A DNA stretch of 64,000 nt, taken from NCBI RefSeq assembly GCF_017114995.1, contig NZ_JABXKL010000018.1, positions 1 to 64,000 on the forward strand, written 5' to 3'. A program made the translations under genes and the position numbers. Positions 24,931-34,165 of this stretch are shown in pieces (position 1 is the stretch's first letter; every line of letters starts with the position of its first letter). This DNA comes from Nostoc sp. NMS9 (GTDB lineage: Bacteria > Cyanobacteriota > Cyanobacteriia > Cyanobacteriales > Nostocaceae). The notes beneath the pieces were generated by a model. It was not told the DNA's origin. It did not search any database and was given only the letters and a program-made list of their open reading frames with translations.

Positions 24931-27102
24931 TTAATTCTTAACTCCTAACTCCCCAAACTTAGGACTCCACCACCCTTTTTGCGTACTAAAATAAGCCACA
25001 TCTTTATGTTTAGTATCCTTACGGGATTGTGGGTCAGAACATCGCAACATTGTCTTACTCTGCCCCTCTTTGATGTAACTGTACTCCTCTAGAGGTTTCT
25101 TACATACCGGACAGGGATATGTCGTAACCTTGACGGGAGGCTTTTGCTGATTCTCAGCCTGGACTGCTTTAGTTCGTGGTGGCTCCCAAGCTTTGTTAAA
25201 GTCGCTCCAAAACAGGACAACATTTTCACAGCCTTTTGTGCATTTGAGGAAATATTTCTTTTTGACCTTACTGCTTGGAATTTTGGCGAGAAAATTTTTG
25301 CATCCAGGGCATCGAGTCTTGGAAGTTTCATATTTGCGCTCACTGTTCACATTCGCTTTACCTATTGAGGAACTTGGAACTACAGTTTTAGCTTTGGAGA
25401 GCGCTGGTATAAAGTAATTCTGATTCCAACTAGTTAAATAATGCTGCCAAGAATTCTTTCCTTCGGAAATGGCATCAAGGGCATCTTCCATTTTCGCTGT
25501 GAATTCTGCCTCTAGTAAATCCGGCAGTGCTTTCAGCAAAAACGCATCAACTTCTAACCCTAACGCTGTCGGTTGCAGATGGTCTTTTTTCAACTCGACA
25601 TAATTTCGTTTTTTTAAGGTAGCAACAGTAGAAGCATAAGTGCTTGGGCGACCAATTCCTTTACGTTCCATCAGTTGCACCAATTTTGGTTCACTATAAC
25701 GAGGTGGTGGCTGCGTCTGCTTCTTTTCATGTCCAGCATTCTCCAGTTTCAATGCTTGTCCCTGTTGTAATGAAGGTAAAACACTATCCTTGCTGAGATT
25801 GTTCCAGTACCGAGCATAACCGTAAAATTCAATCACTTGCCCTCTGGCTGACCACAGTAGAGAACCAGACTGAGTAATCACCAAAGTTTTACGCAATTGG
25901 GCAGCACGACACTGAGAAGCAATTGACCGTTTCCAGATCATCACATACAGATTAAACTCATCATCGGGAAGTTCTAAACGCAACTGAACTGAGGGACGAA
26001 ATACATCTGTTGGACGAATTGCTTCATGTGCTTCTTGAGCCGATTTGCTACTGCGATGCTTGGCGACTTGCTGCGGTACATTCTGCGGATCATTTTGCTC
26101 CAACCATTTACGGGCGCTGGCGCAAAATTCTGGACTCAGCATAACTGAGTCTGTTCGCATATATGTGATAAGCCCTGCCTCATAGAGCTTTTGGGCCACA
26201 ATCATGGTTTTGTCGGGAGCAAACCTCAGCTTTGAACCGGCTGCTTGCTGAAGGCTGGAAGTTGTAAATGGTGGAGGTGGCTGGCGGTTAACGATTTTTC
26301 CTTCAAAATGAATCACCTGATGAGGATGTCGCTGTGCTTCTTCTACTAAACGTGTAGCCTCTGCTTCTGAAAGAACGCGCTTAGACTCCGGTGTTTCTGG
26401 AGTATTACCTACCTTTGCGTCATCATTAGTTTCAGTTTCTTGCTCTGCTGCATCTTTTGCAGAATCGACCGTCCCTTTGTAAAAAGCCCGAAATCCTTCA
26501 GCATAATCTACCCAAACACTCCAGTAATCTTGGGGAACAAAAGCCAGAATTTCGTTTTCTCGCTGACAAATCAGGTGTAACGTGGCGCTTTGGACTCTGC
26601 CAACACTCTTAGCGCCGTTATTCAATGCCCAAACTAAAGGACTACCTTTATAACCCACCAACTTATCTAGGCAATCTCGGCACAGCCCAGCACCGATTAA
26701 GTTTTGGTCTAGCTTTCTAGGATTAGCGATCGCACTCTGCACCGCCGATGCTGTAATCTCAGTATAAATTACTCGTTTCGGTTCCCTTAAACCCAGCGTT
26801 TCTTTCAGATGCCAAGCGATTGTCTCGCCTTCCCGGTCTGGGTCAGTTGCTAAGACAACTTCATCAACCTGCCTCACCGCAGACTTGAGCTTCTGGATTG
26901 TTTCTTTCGCTCGTTGGTCACGCGGGACGTAATTGCACCGGACATTACTGCCGTCTATGACGAAGCCCAAGGAATCGTCTCCTTCATTGCTGAGTTCTCG
27001 GATGTGGCCGCAACTGGCGAGAACTTTCCAATCCGAACCCAGAATTTGACTGAGTTTTTTGACTTTTCCGGGAGACTCTACTACAAGCAGGCGTTTGATC
27101 AT
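24931..27102 (-). CDS. topA: Type IA DNA topoisomerase I
   Basis: A 723-residue enzyme relaxing negative supercoils. The Toprim domain has VESPGK (8-13) and TDPDREGE, which holds the metal-binding acidic residues. The catalytic Tyr is in GLITYMRTDS (about residue 313). IGRPSTYA and the central arch follow. The C terminus carries two Cys clusters (CPGC ... KCTKGC and CPVC ... C) as degenerate zinc ribbons. A charged linker near 215-235 (EQETETNDDAKVGNTPETPE) is longer than in most. At 723 residues it is shorter than the approximately 880-residue form found in many cyanobacteria, so this may be a second topoisomerase I paralogue. The ATG start is well supported by VVESPGK at the expected distance. 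Confidence 0.93.
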   Translation of the reverse strand: MIKRLLVVESPGKVKKLSQILGSDWKVLASCGHIRELSNEGDDSLGFVIDGSNVRCNYVPRDQRAKETIQKLKSAVRQVDEVVLATDPDREGETIAWHLKETLGLREPKRVIYTEITASAVQSAIANPRKLDQNLIGAGLCRDCLDKLVGYKGSPLVWALNNGAKSVGRVQSATLHLICQRENEILAFVPQDYWSVWVDYAEGFRAFYKGTVDSAKDAAEQETETNDDAKVGNTPETPESKRVLSEAEATRLVEEAQRHPHQVIHFEGKIVNRQPPPPFTTSSLQQAAGSKLRFAPDKTMIVAQKLYEAGLITYMRTDSVMLSPEFCASARKWLEQNDPQNVPQQVAKHRSSKSAQEAHEAIRPTDVFRPSVQLRLELPDDEFNLYVMIWKRSIASQCRAAQLRKTLVITQSGSLLWSARGQVIEFYGYARYWNNLSKDSVLPSLQQGQALKLENAGHEKKQTQPPPRYSEPKLVQLMERKGIGRPSTYASTVATLKKRNYVELKKDHLQPTALGLEVDAFLLKALPDLLEAEFTAKMEDALDAISEGKNSWQHYLTSWNQNYFIPALSKAKTVVPSSSIGKANVNSERKYETSKTRCPGCKNFLAKIPSSKVKKKYFLKCTKGCENVVLFWSDFNKAWEPPRTKAVQAENQQKPPVKVTTYPCPVCKKPLEEYSYIKEGQSKTMLRCSDPQSRKDTKHKDVAYFSTQKGWWSPKFGELGVKN

Positions 27103-27242
27103 AGCAACTGCGTTCTAGATTTTGAGCAATAAACTGGCAATTGCAATTAGCGATGGCTGCGCCAACGCCAAAGGCGAACGCCTATTCTCGTGATATGGAT
27201 TTTCTAGAATACTGTATCAAAAAGCTTTGGAAATTGCTCAAC

Positions 27243-27453
27243 TCAGTTTAGAAGTAAATCATCTCAACGCGATGCCTGATTGTGCGATCGCTGTTGCAGC
27301 TGGCTCAATTACTATGATTTTAGCCTCAACAAGCTAGTTAAATTAGGATTTAACGACATTCGCCTGCCAGACGAACACTTACCAGGTATCATCTCTGCAC
27401 TTGCTTGGTATCAATGGAATTTGGGTTTAATTTACATCAGCCTAGTTTTGTAG
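27243..27453 (+). pseudogene. Possible degraded coding remnant
   Basis: Two adjoining frames read as protein-like sequence: SLEVNHLNAMPDCAIAVAAG, then, after a shift, NKLVKLGFNDIRLPDEHLPG and ISALAWYQWNLGLIYISLVL ending in TAG. No start or ribosome site remains. I do not recognise the parent family, and the composition could be chance. Confidence 0.25.
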
Positions 27454-27516
27454 ACACTTTTTTGCACAATTGCGAGATTGAATTTGTTGATTTCTTTAAA
27501 GTAGCTGACCAAGCGA

Positions 27517-27742
27517 TTAGATAGCGGCAATGAATTCATTAACTGTAAGTCCAGCAGTACGGATGAGACTATCGCAATGTTCCTTTTGCAACCTCACGAT
27601 GATCTGGAACAGATAATGTTACTGTTTCGCCTTTCTTAACTAGGATGATGTGACTAGCACTTTGACGTGCAAACTCCCAACCGAGCGATTCAAACACACG
27701 GACAACTTCACGCCCACTGAGAACCAGAAGGGCAGATGCCAT
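27517..27742 (-). pseudogene. hicA: HicA toxin gene with frameshift at the 3' end
   Basis: The ATG at 27742 starts two bases after the hicB stop. It encodes the HicA mRNA interferase fold, a small double-stranded-RNA-binding-like domain: LSGREVVRVFESLGWEFARQ, then SASHIILVKKGETVTLSVPD with the conserved catalytic His in SASHIIL, then HREVAKGTLR. Here an extra T creates a TAG stop. In the next frame the missing C terminus is still readable (SLIRTAGLTVNEFIAAI, ending 27517), which is the usual last helix of HicA. One base therefore separates this from a full-length gene. The truncated toxin may be inactive. Confidence 0.8.
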
Positions 27743-27744
27743 GA

Positions 27745-27951
27745 TTATGCTGTAACTTCTACTTGATGAATCTCCACAGTGAGCGGTAAACCAAGTTCTG
27801 CACGAACTTGAAGACAAGCTGTGATCGCGTCTTTGATATTTTCCAGGGCTTCTTCTCTTGTCCGACCTTGACTAACACAACCAGGTATACTGGGGCACTC
27901 GATAATCCAAACCCCATCTTCATCACGATCAAGTATTACATTGAACTTCAT
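27745..27951 (-). CDS. hicB: HicB-family antitoxin
   Basis: A 68-residue protein with the partial RNase H-like HicB fold: FNVILDRDEDGVWIIECPSI and PGCVSQGRTREEALENIKDA. No DNA-binding extension is present, so this is the short HicB form. It precedes hicA by two bases, the hicB-hicA order found in many cyanobacteria. In intact systems HicB blocks HicA and represses the operon. With the toxin frameshifted, the pair is probably a decaying or attenuated module. Confidence 0.88.
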   Translation of the reverse strand: MKFNVILDRDEDGVWIIECPSIPGCVSQGRTREEALENIKDAITACLQVRAELGLPLTVEIHQVEVTA

Positions 27952-28125
27952 ACACTGTTGTTGGCAAGAGAGTTGTAGTTATTCATTATTGTAACCTGCG
28001 ACTATTTCACCCAAAAAAGCAGCTGAGCGATCGCCTTTTGTTGCAATGTCTGACGACCAAGCTTAGCGGACGCAGATAACCTCTACAACTCAATCGACCA
28101 TCTCGGTATCCTGCGCTTGTTTTTT

Positions 28126-29589
28126 TCACCCTTGTCTCTCTGCTCTAATCTGTTTATCTGCTTGTTGTCTTAAAATCATTACACCTGCTTGGCTTAAAGT
28201 CATTGCAGTAATATTGCCTGTGTCATCCTTCTCAAAAGAAATACTCGTATTTACTGCTTTAGCAAAGAATTCTAGCTCTGATGTCGGAAAAAACTCTAAC
28301 GGCGGTTGCTGGTGACATTGTATAAACAAATTCTGATCCTGGCTCACTACTTTGAACTGCAATCCAGATTTTGTTAAATATAACCCTGAGTAACTCTCAG
28401 CTTGCGATAGGGTGATGATTGGTTTTTCTTTCTCAAACACGTCAGGCCAGTCATACTCAAGCGTGAGCGATCGCATTACTTCCTGGATCAGCTCAACTTC
28501 ATTTGAGTTGAGCATGACAACAGCACCTTTTCCAATATGCGCGTAAACACGCATAAGTGCTACAAATCCTTCATTCTTACCACTATGAAAAAAGTAGAAA
28601 CCATCACCAACTCCACCACCCGCGAAGAATCCTAATCCCACAAATAATCCATTCCCTAATCCCACAAACTCACTATTCGCTCCTTGTGTTTGTTCTATCT
28701 GTTGGGGACGCAACATTTCTTCTACAGTTTCTTTACTCCACACAGTGGGAGATAACCCACGCAAGACTCGCAAGAGTTCAACGCCAACTTTGGCTAAATC
28801 TGATGCCGTTGTCCACAAACCTGCTGCTGCCATCTCAGGATAAACGTGGTGCTTGCCTTCAAGTGGTATACCAGAGAATGGGTGAGCTGTTGCTGCCTTT
28901 GCTAACCAATCATTCGGGAGCGGGTATTTGTAGGTGCTATTTGTCATGCCCAACGGGTCGAGTACCAGTTCGCGCATGATTTCTGGAAAAGGTTGCTTGA
29001 GCAAATCAACTAATACCTGTTGGGCAACTGTTGTGCCGCCACCGGAATAGCGGTAATGCAAACCAGGGATGATATTGACCTCCACTTTATCGGTATTGGC
29101 TGGAGGTTCGCCATTGAGAACTTGAAGTATGGTTGGCAATAAATCTGAGTTTGCATAGCCAGGAAAGCCATGCACAGTCAAGCCAGCAGTATGACTCAAT
29201 AATTGGCGCAGCGTTATTCGGGGTTGCCAAAGAGCGATCGCAGGCACACGCCATGAGGTGAGATAATTATTGACATCCTCATCCAGATTGAGACAACCTT
29301 CTTGTACAAGACGCATGACTGCTAAGGCAAAAACAGGTTTGCTGATTGAGGCTGCTTGAAACAATGTGTTTGGTGTGACTTCACGAGTTGTTCTGTCCTC
29401 ACACACCCCAAATCCACGCGCCCATTCGATTTCAAAATCATTAATAACTGCAATACTGATACCTGGGGTGTGGTAATGTGCTAATTGCTCATCCAATGTT
29501 TTTGGTAGACCAAATTTTCCTTCTAACGCTGTTGCTGGCAGAAGATTATTGATGACACGCTCAATGCGTTGTTCAATGGATTGCAGCAT
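28126..29589 (-). CDS. Serine hydrolase of the class C beta-lactamase/PBP4* family
   Basis: About 487 residues from the ATG at 29589. The nucleophile motif SISK (81-84) is the Ser-x-x-Lys of the beta-lactamase-related family, and YRYSGGG (about 194) stands for the Tyr-x-Asn/Gly site. The HSGKNEG region holds the third motif. A C-terminal domain of about 100 residues (SYSGLYLTKSGLQFKVVSQD) is a lipocalin-like extension seen in esterases and peptidases of this family. No signal peptide is clear, which suggests a cytoplasmic esterase or peptidase. An in-frame TTG 15 codons upstream (29634) would add MDSTDKFRTEKWRIS, which I consider less likely. Confidence 0.88.
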   Translation of the reverse strand: MLQSIEQRIERVINNLLPATALEGKFGLPKTLDEQLAHYHTPGISIAVINDFEIEWARGFGVCEDRTTREVTPNTLFQAASISKPVFALAVMRLVQEGCLNLDEDVNNYLTSWRVPAIALWQPRITLRQLLSHTAGLTVHGFPGYANSDLLPTILQVLNGEPPANTDKVEVNIIPGLHYRYSGGGTTVAQQVLVDLLKQPFPEIMRELVLDPLGMTNSTYKYPLPNDWLAKAATAHPFSGIPLEGKHHVYPEMAAAGLWTTASDLAKVGVELLRVLRGLSPTVWSKETVEEMLRPQQIEQTQGANSEFVGLGNGLFVGLGFFAGGGVGDGFYFFHSGKNEGFVALMRVYAHIGKGAVVMLNSNEVELIQEVMRSLTLEYDWPDVFEKEKPIITLSQAESYSGLYLTKSGLQFKVVSQDQNLFIQCHQQPPLEFFPTSELEFFAKAVNTSISFEKDDTGNITAMTLSQAGVMILRQQADKQIRAERQG

Positions 29590-29789
29590 TGATATACGCC
29601 ACTTTTCCGTTCTAAATTTGTCAGTGCTATCCAATTCTACTCAAACTTTGCGATCGCACTTCCTGTTTCTTTACCAGGTTGACTTACAGCAGTAATTAGC
29701 GAGAATTGATGCTGTCCACGCCAAGCGATTCTCATGGAGACAGTTTGCGATCGCACTACAAGGGACTTCCAACAAATAAATTATCCAAT

Positions 29790-29851
29790 CTTGTAGGGTG
29801 GGCATCTTGCCCGCCTTGGGCTACGGGCGCTCGTGTCGCCCACCCCACAAG
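29790..29851. repeat. 62-bp hairpin repeat
   Basis: CTTGTAGGGTGGGC (29790-29803) pairs with GCCCACCCCACAAG (29838-29851) with one mismatch. The 34-base interior contains GCCCGCC and GGGCG half palindromes. Related GTAGGGTGGGC hairpins stand at 34126 and 60824. Confidence 0.75.
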
Positions 29852-29947
29852 AAGTAGTTGAGTATTTTTTTATTTTAGAACCATCAGACTCTGCTTTGTC
29901 TCGGTTTGGTTAGGTATTTACGAACAGTTAATCTGAAATTGAAGGGT

Positions 29948-29982
29948 AAAAAACCCGGCTTTTTTATCAAAACCGGGTTTTT
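29948..29982 (-). terminator. Rho-independent terminator of the DUF928 gene
   Basis: On the minus strand AAAACCCGG pairs with CCGGGTTTT over a short loop and is followed by TTTTTACCC. It begins 15 bp after the stop of the DUF928 gene. Confidence 0.7.
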
Positions 29983-29996
29983 AAGTAATTGTTAAC

Positions 29997-30911
29997 TTAT
30001 TTCTGGGCAGTACAACAGGGCAATAAAGGCTTATTTACAACTTCTTTAATGTCTACTGAATTTAACAAATCTTCCCAATATTTCTGAACTTCGGGATCGT
30101 TAGGACGCTGGCTGCGTAAATTAGCTAAAGTTCTCAGAGCATCTTCCCAAAATCCAGCTGTGGCAAATAAAACTGCCCGATCCAAGTCTGTGTTTGGTTG
30201 GTTTAGCTGAAGAGATAGGTTTTCATCTTGCGATCGCACAATTGTACCTTCTACAGAAGAGTCTTTATCGCGGTTATTAGGATCGCAAATCATCGAAAAA
30301 GTCCAACTATACTTTCTACCGATTTGTAGAGATGGCTGAGCAGCGGGTACATTTACACTAACAATGCCATTCTGCCCAACAGGTTTGAAAGTTCCTTTAT
30401 ACAATGGGTCAATGCTATCACCATCCCACAAAACAAATTCTAGTGCTTGCACTGTTGGAGAGGTTTGAGGAACGTAGAAAAAGAATGTAGGATGCTCTGC
30501 TGTGGTTTGTTGAGCTTCTTTATCTGTTGGTGTTAGCGGAATAATATCTTGTCCAGTTTGAAAGCAACTTCCCCGCGTTCCTGCTGACCTTACCCTACCA
30601 GGTATACCTGGGACAAAGGCGATACGATTTCTACTGCGTTGAATGTAACTTGTAACATTTCTAATTGCAGAAGTAGCATACCTATCTCCAGGACGTAGCC
30701 GTTCTGCTTGCTGAAAATTCAATAAAGCTTTTCTATAGTTTCTCCGTTTGGTTTCATTATAACCAAGCTGCATATATTGGGTGTAAGCAGATTTTGCTTG
30801 TGCCAGTTGGTAAACTGACTCTGTTGCCAAAACCTGAGTAATGCTTACAGACTCAAAGGGCAGAAATGCTAAAGCCGCAAGCAGATAACTTGCCCAAAAT
30901 CTATATTTCAT
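29997..30911 (-). CDS. DUF928-domain secreted protein
   Basis: About 304 residues from Met at 30911, chosen because it starts a normal signal peptide (MKYRFWASYLLAALAFLPFE, cleavage after about residue 30). A TPR-like stretch follows (AYTQYMQLGYNETKRRNYRK, ALLNFQQAERLRPGDRYA). The DUF928 core runs from RGSCFQTGQDIIPLTP through FFYVPQT to the paired Cys in FSMICDPNNRDK. DUF928 proteins occur only in cyanobacteria, often beside CHAT-domain or adhesin genes, and are thought to be periplasmic or outer-membrane-associated. Here the gene stands alone with its own terminator. The tail CCTAQK is Cys-rich. Confidence 0.85.
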   Translation of the reverse strand: MKYRFWASYLLAALAFLPFESVSITQVLATESVYQLAQAKSAYTQYMQLGYNETKRRNYRKALLNFQQAERLRPGDRYATSAIRNVTSYIQRSRNRIAFVPGIPGRVRSAGTRGSCFQTGQDIIPLTPTDKEAQQTTAEHPTFFFYVPQTSPTVQALEFVLWDGDSIDPLYKGTFKPVGQNGIVSVNVPAAQPSLQIGRKYSWTFSMICDPNNRDKDSSVEGTIVRSQDENLSLQLNQPNTDLDRAVLFATAGFWEDALRTLANLRSQRPNDPEVQKYWEDLLNSVDIKEVVNKPLLPCCTAQK

Positions 30912-31172
30912 GATGTTTATGTTTACTTGTAATACATTATTTGGGTATATATAATACAATAGCCTAAGCTTTACAGTGACAAGACTTGATGTGTGCTACT
31001 TTCTGGCAAGGCTGAGGTAGTATTGTAATTTTTTTACAACAAAATTCCCAACTTTTTTCAGAAGTCGGGAATCTTAACCTTTGGATTTTCAGTAGTCTAA
31101 AGTTGATAGACTATTAGCTTTTGCCTATTCCTTAATAGACATCTGGTGAAATTGAAGTTATCCATAACCCTT

Positions 31173-31201
31173 GTGGAGACGTAGCACTGCTACATCTCTA
31201 C
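31173..31201. repeat. TAGAGACGTAGC palindrome (copy 1)
   Basis: GTGGAGACGTAGC-act-GCTACATCTCTAC forms a 13-bp stem with two imperfect pairs, 20 bp after the ftsH stop. Related copies are at 41172-41198 and 53544-53572. A preceding TGGTGAAATT block is shared with the 41-kb copy. Confidence 0.75.
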
Positions 31202-31221
31202 ATTATTTCTCACTCATATTT

Positions 31222-33153
31222 TTAATGAGGTATAGCCAATTGTTCATCGACTACCTGAACATGATCGGCAACAATTTTACGGAATACATCACCTTCAATT
31301 GTTTCCTGTTCTGCTAGCAAATCTACTAAACGCTCCAAAACTACACGGTTTTCTTCCAACAGTTCTTTGGCCTTAATGTAGGAATTGCTAACAATTTCGC
31401 GCACTTGTGAATCAATTTTGGCGGCAATTTCCTCAGAATAGTCTGATTTATTCATCCAGTCGCGTCCTAAAAATACCTCTCCACTCTGATTTTCCAAGGA
31501 CAATGGGCCTAATTCTGACATTCCAAAGCGTGTCACCATCTGCCGCGCCATGCCTGTCACGTGTTGCAAGTCATTGCTTGCACCTGTGGTCACTTCTGGC
31601 TTCCCAAAAACAATTTCCTCGGCGGCGCGACCACCCAAAGTAGCAGTAATCCTCGATTTGAGTTGAGAACGGGAAATTAACCCCTGTTCTTCGTTGGGAG
31701 TAAACCAAGTTAATCCCAGTGCTTGTCCCCGTGGAATTAATGTAACTTTCTGAACAGGATCGTGGTCTTTGAGCAATGTGCCTACTAAAGCGTGTCCAAC
31801 TTCATGATAGGCAATCAAGCGCTTGCTCTTGCTGTCTACTAAGGCGGTACCTTCCATACCTGCAACAACTCGGTCTACAGCAGCATCAATTTCTAAAAGA
31901 GTGACGGCTTCTTTACGTCTTCTAGCTGTGAGAATAGCGGCTTCGTTGAGTAAGTTGGCTAAGTCTGCGCCAGTAAAACCAGGAGTGCGGCGAGCGATCG
32001 CTTCTAATGATACGCTAGGATCAATTTTTTTATTCCGCGCGTGGACTTTCAAAATTTCCAGTCGCCCTTTGAGATCCGGTGGATCGACCATCACTTGTCT
32101 GTCAAAGCGTCCCGGTCTGAGTAACGCTGTATCTAAAACATCTGGGCGATTAGTGGCAGCAATAATAATGATGCCTGTGTTACCTTCAAAACCATCCATT
32201 TCGGTGAGCAGTTGGTTGAGGGTTTGTTCGCGCTCGTCGTTACCACCACCAATCCCAGCGCCCCGTTGTCTACCTACTGCGTCAATTTCATCGATAAATA
32301 TTAGACAAGGGGCATTATCTTTAGCTTTCTTGAAGAGGTCGCGCACGCGAGATGCACCCACACCAACGAACATTTCCACAAATTCTGAACCGGAAATACT
32401 GAAGAATGGTACACCGGCTTCACCTGCGATCGCTTTTGCTAGTAAAGTTTTACCAGTACCAGGAGGGCCAATTAACAGTACTCCTTTGGGAATCCGTGCG
32501 CCTACAGCGGTAAATCTTTCCGGCTGTTTCAGGAAAGTCACAACTTCTTCGAGTTCTTCTTTAGCTTCTTCAACCCCAGCGACATCTTCAAATTTCACTC
32601 CAGTTTTTGCCTCCATTTGGAAGCGAGCTTTGGATTTGCCGAAATTCATCGCTTGGCTAGAAGCATTAGTAGAGCGCCGGAGGAACAATAACATTAAAGC
32701 CACTAGTGGCAAAATCCACATCAAGTTGATCAACAGTCCAACAGCAGCTCGACTGTTCGCAGAGGAAACTTCGCCAAAATCAACATTCTTGTCTTTGAGA
32801 ATGTTGATTAACTCAGTATTTTGTGCCAAAAGTCTCACCTGTTGCGGTGGTGTATTATCTTTTTGCCCCTTGAGATAAACCTTTGCTAGCTGTTCGGTTT
32901 CGTCAAGCTCTACTTTCTCGACTTCTCCCGCCTTCACTTTCTTGATCAAGTCACCATAATTTAGCGAGGTGGTTTCTGCTTTTTGTGCCATGACAGGAGT
33001 ACTTCCGAGAATTCCTGGCAACATAATCAAACTAGCAGCAATGCCTACGGCGGGCTTCTTTACGAGACGCTTCGCGAACGCCAACGCACCAAACCAAGCA
33101 ACGTGCTTTGAGGACTGCCTTTTTATCAATGCTTTTTTTCCCGAATTTGTCAT
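31222..33153 (-). CDS. ftsH: ATP-dependent zinc metalloprotease FtsH
   Basis: A 643-residue membrane-anchored AAA protease that degrades damaged membrane proteins, in cyanobacteria including photosystem II D1. An N-terminal segment (about 36-55) and a second hydrophobic segment (about 133-155, [20 protein letters not shown]) span the membrane. The AAA module has Walker A GPPGTGKT (about 227-234), Walker [12 protein letters not shown], and the arginine finger region RPGRFDR. The protease has HEVGH (about 447-451) as zinc site. The N-terminal stretch [20 protein letters not shown] is encoded by a sequence matching a common dispersed repeat (GCGTTGGCGTTCGCGAAGCG), so part of the first helix region may have been replaced by a repeat insertion. 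Which of the four cyanobacterial FtsH paralogues this is cannot be settled here. Confidence 0.95.
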   Translation of the reverse strand: MTNSGKKALIKRQSSKHVAWFGALAFAKRLVKKPAVGIAASLIMLPGILGSTPVMAQKAETTSLNYGDLIKKVKAGEVEKVELDETEQLAKVYLKGQKDNTPPQQVRLLAQNTELINILKDKNVDFGEVSSANSRAAVGLLINLMWILPLVALMLLFLRRSTNASSQAMNFGKSKARFQMEAKTGVKFEDVAGVEEAKEELEEVVTFLKQPERFTAVGARIPKGVLLIGPPGTGKTLLAKAIAGEAGVPFFSISGSEFVEMFVGVGASRVRDLFKKAKDNAPCLIFIDEIDAVGRQRGAGIGGGNDEREQTLNQLLTEMDGFEGNTGIIIIAATNRPDVLDTALLRPGRFDRQVMVDPPDLKGRLEILKVHARNKKIDPSVSLEAIARRTPGFTGADLANLLNEAAILTARRRKEAVTLLEIDAAVDRVVAGMEGTALVDSKSKRLIAYHEVGHALVGTLLKDHDPVQKVTLIPRGQALGLTWFTPNEEQGLISRSQLKSRITATLGGRAAEEIVFGKPEVTTGASNDLQHVTGMARQMVTRFGMSELGPLSLENQSGEVFLGRDWMNKSDYSEEIAAKIDSQVREIVSNSYIKAKELLEENRVVLERLVDLLAEQETIEGDVFRKIVADHVQVVDEQLAIPH

Positions 33154-33410
33154 AATAATTACCCTTTGTCTGCTGGCACAAGTTAAGCGCTGGTTTTATG
33201 CCTATTCTTCTATCAAAAATTGTAATAACTGGAAATTACACTTTTCTTATCTAGTCTAACTTCCACACAAAAGCATTCCCAAGTTTCTTCAGGCTATTAC
33301 ATAAAGTAAGTTGAGCGAGGGTTATCTAGATTTATGCAGCTGTTTAAGACTGGGCATTGGATACAAAAGGCAGAGGTCAAAGGGGCAGAGGGGAAAAACT
33401 TACTGCTACT

Positions 33411-33468
33411 TCTCCCCTGCTCCTCTGCTTCCCTGCTCCCCTGCTCCCTAGTCCCCAGTCCCCAGTAG
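33411..33468. repeat. CTGCTCCC octamer tandem repeats
   Basis: About six octamers of the CTGCTCC(C/T) class lie in the gap between ftsH and the FMN reductase gene, followed by CCCCAGT heptamers. The same class is coded within the RND gene. Confidence 0.85.
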
Positions 33469-33575
33469 ATATTAATTTGACACATTCCGGCACAAATCGC
33501 TAAGATAAACATAGTCATAACGATTCCGCCTTTTAAGAAATCGATAGTAGCTAGTTAATAGTTTATGGGTTAATT

Positions 33576-34121
33576 ATGGTGAAAATTATTGGCATTGGTG
33601 GTAGTTTAAGACCCAACTCTTATACCCAGCTTGCTTTACAAGTCGCAGCACAAAGAGTTGAAGCTGTAGGTGCAGAGGTAGAAATTCTCGATTTACGGCA
33701 GTTGCAGCTACCATTTTGCACTGGCGCAAAGGAGTATCCAGAGTATCCAGATGTTCAGCGGTTGCAAGAAACAGTTAGTCAGGCCGATGGATTAATTTTA
33801 GCGACACCTGAGTATCATGGTGGCGTTAGTGGTGTCCTGAAAAATGCTCTGGACTTAATGAGCTTTGACCAACTGTCTGATAAAGTAGCAGGATTTATTA
33901 GTGTTTTGGGTGGTCAGTCTAATAGCAACGCTCTAAACGAACTACGGTTAATTACCAGATGGGTGCATTGTTGGTCTATCCCTGAACAAATTGCGATCGG
34001 ACAAGCTTGGGGTGCATTCAGTCCTGAAGGCAAACTAGTAGATGAGAAGCTCTCTCAAAGATTCGATCAATTTGCTCAAAGTTTAGTTGATAACACTCGC
34101 AAGCTGCGGGGCGTAAATTAA
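33576..34121 (+). CDS. NADPH-dependent FMN reductase family protein
   Basis: A 181-residue flavodoxin-like oxidoreductase. GIGGSLRPNSYTQLAL binds FMN phosphate, and ATPEYHGGVSGVLKNALDL is the signature loop of the family. Such proteins use NADPH to reduce FMN, quinones, azo dyes or metals such as chromate. The length matches the family. It is convergent with the ferrochelatase-like gene; the two share a hairpin between their stops. Confidence 0.9.
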   Translation: MVKIIGIGGSLRPNSYTQLALQVAAQRVEAVGAEVEILDLRQLQLPFCTGAKEYPEYPDVQRLQETVSQADGLILATPEYHGGVSGVLKNALDLMSFDQLSDKVAGFISVLGGQSNSNALNELRLITRWVHCWSIPEQIAIGQAWGAFSPEGKLVDEKLSQRFDQFAQSLVDNTRKLRGVN

Positions 34122-34125
34122 TTGT

Positions 34126-34151
34126 AGGGTGGGTCTAGCTTTGCCCACCCT
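34126..34151. terminator. Hairpin between convergent genes
   Basis: AGGGTGGG (34126-34133) pairs with CCCACCCT (34144-34151), between the stops at 34121 and 34166. It could stop transcription in both directions, although there is no long T run. Confidence 0.5.
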
Positions 34152-34165
34152 CATAAATTCAAAAC

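Noticed and set aside
31823..32878. 351-residue plus-strand frame
   Set aside because: Antisense to ftsH, Ser/Ala/Thr-rich composition typical of a shadow frame; no motif.
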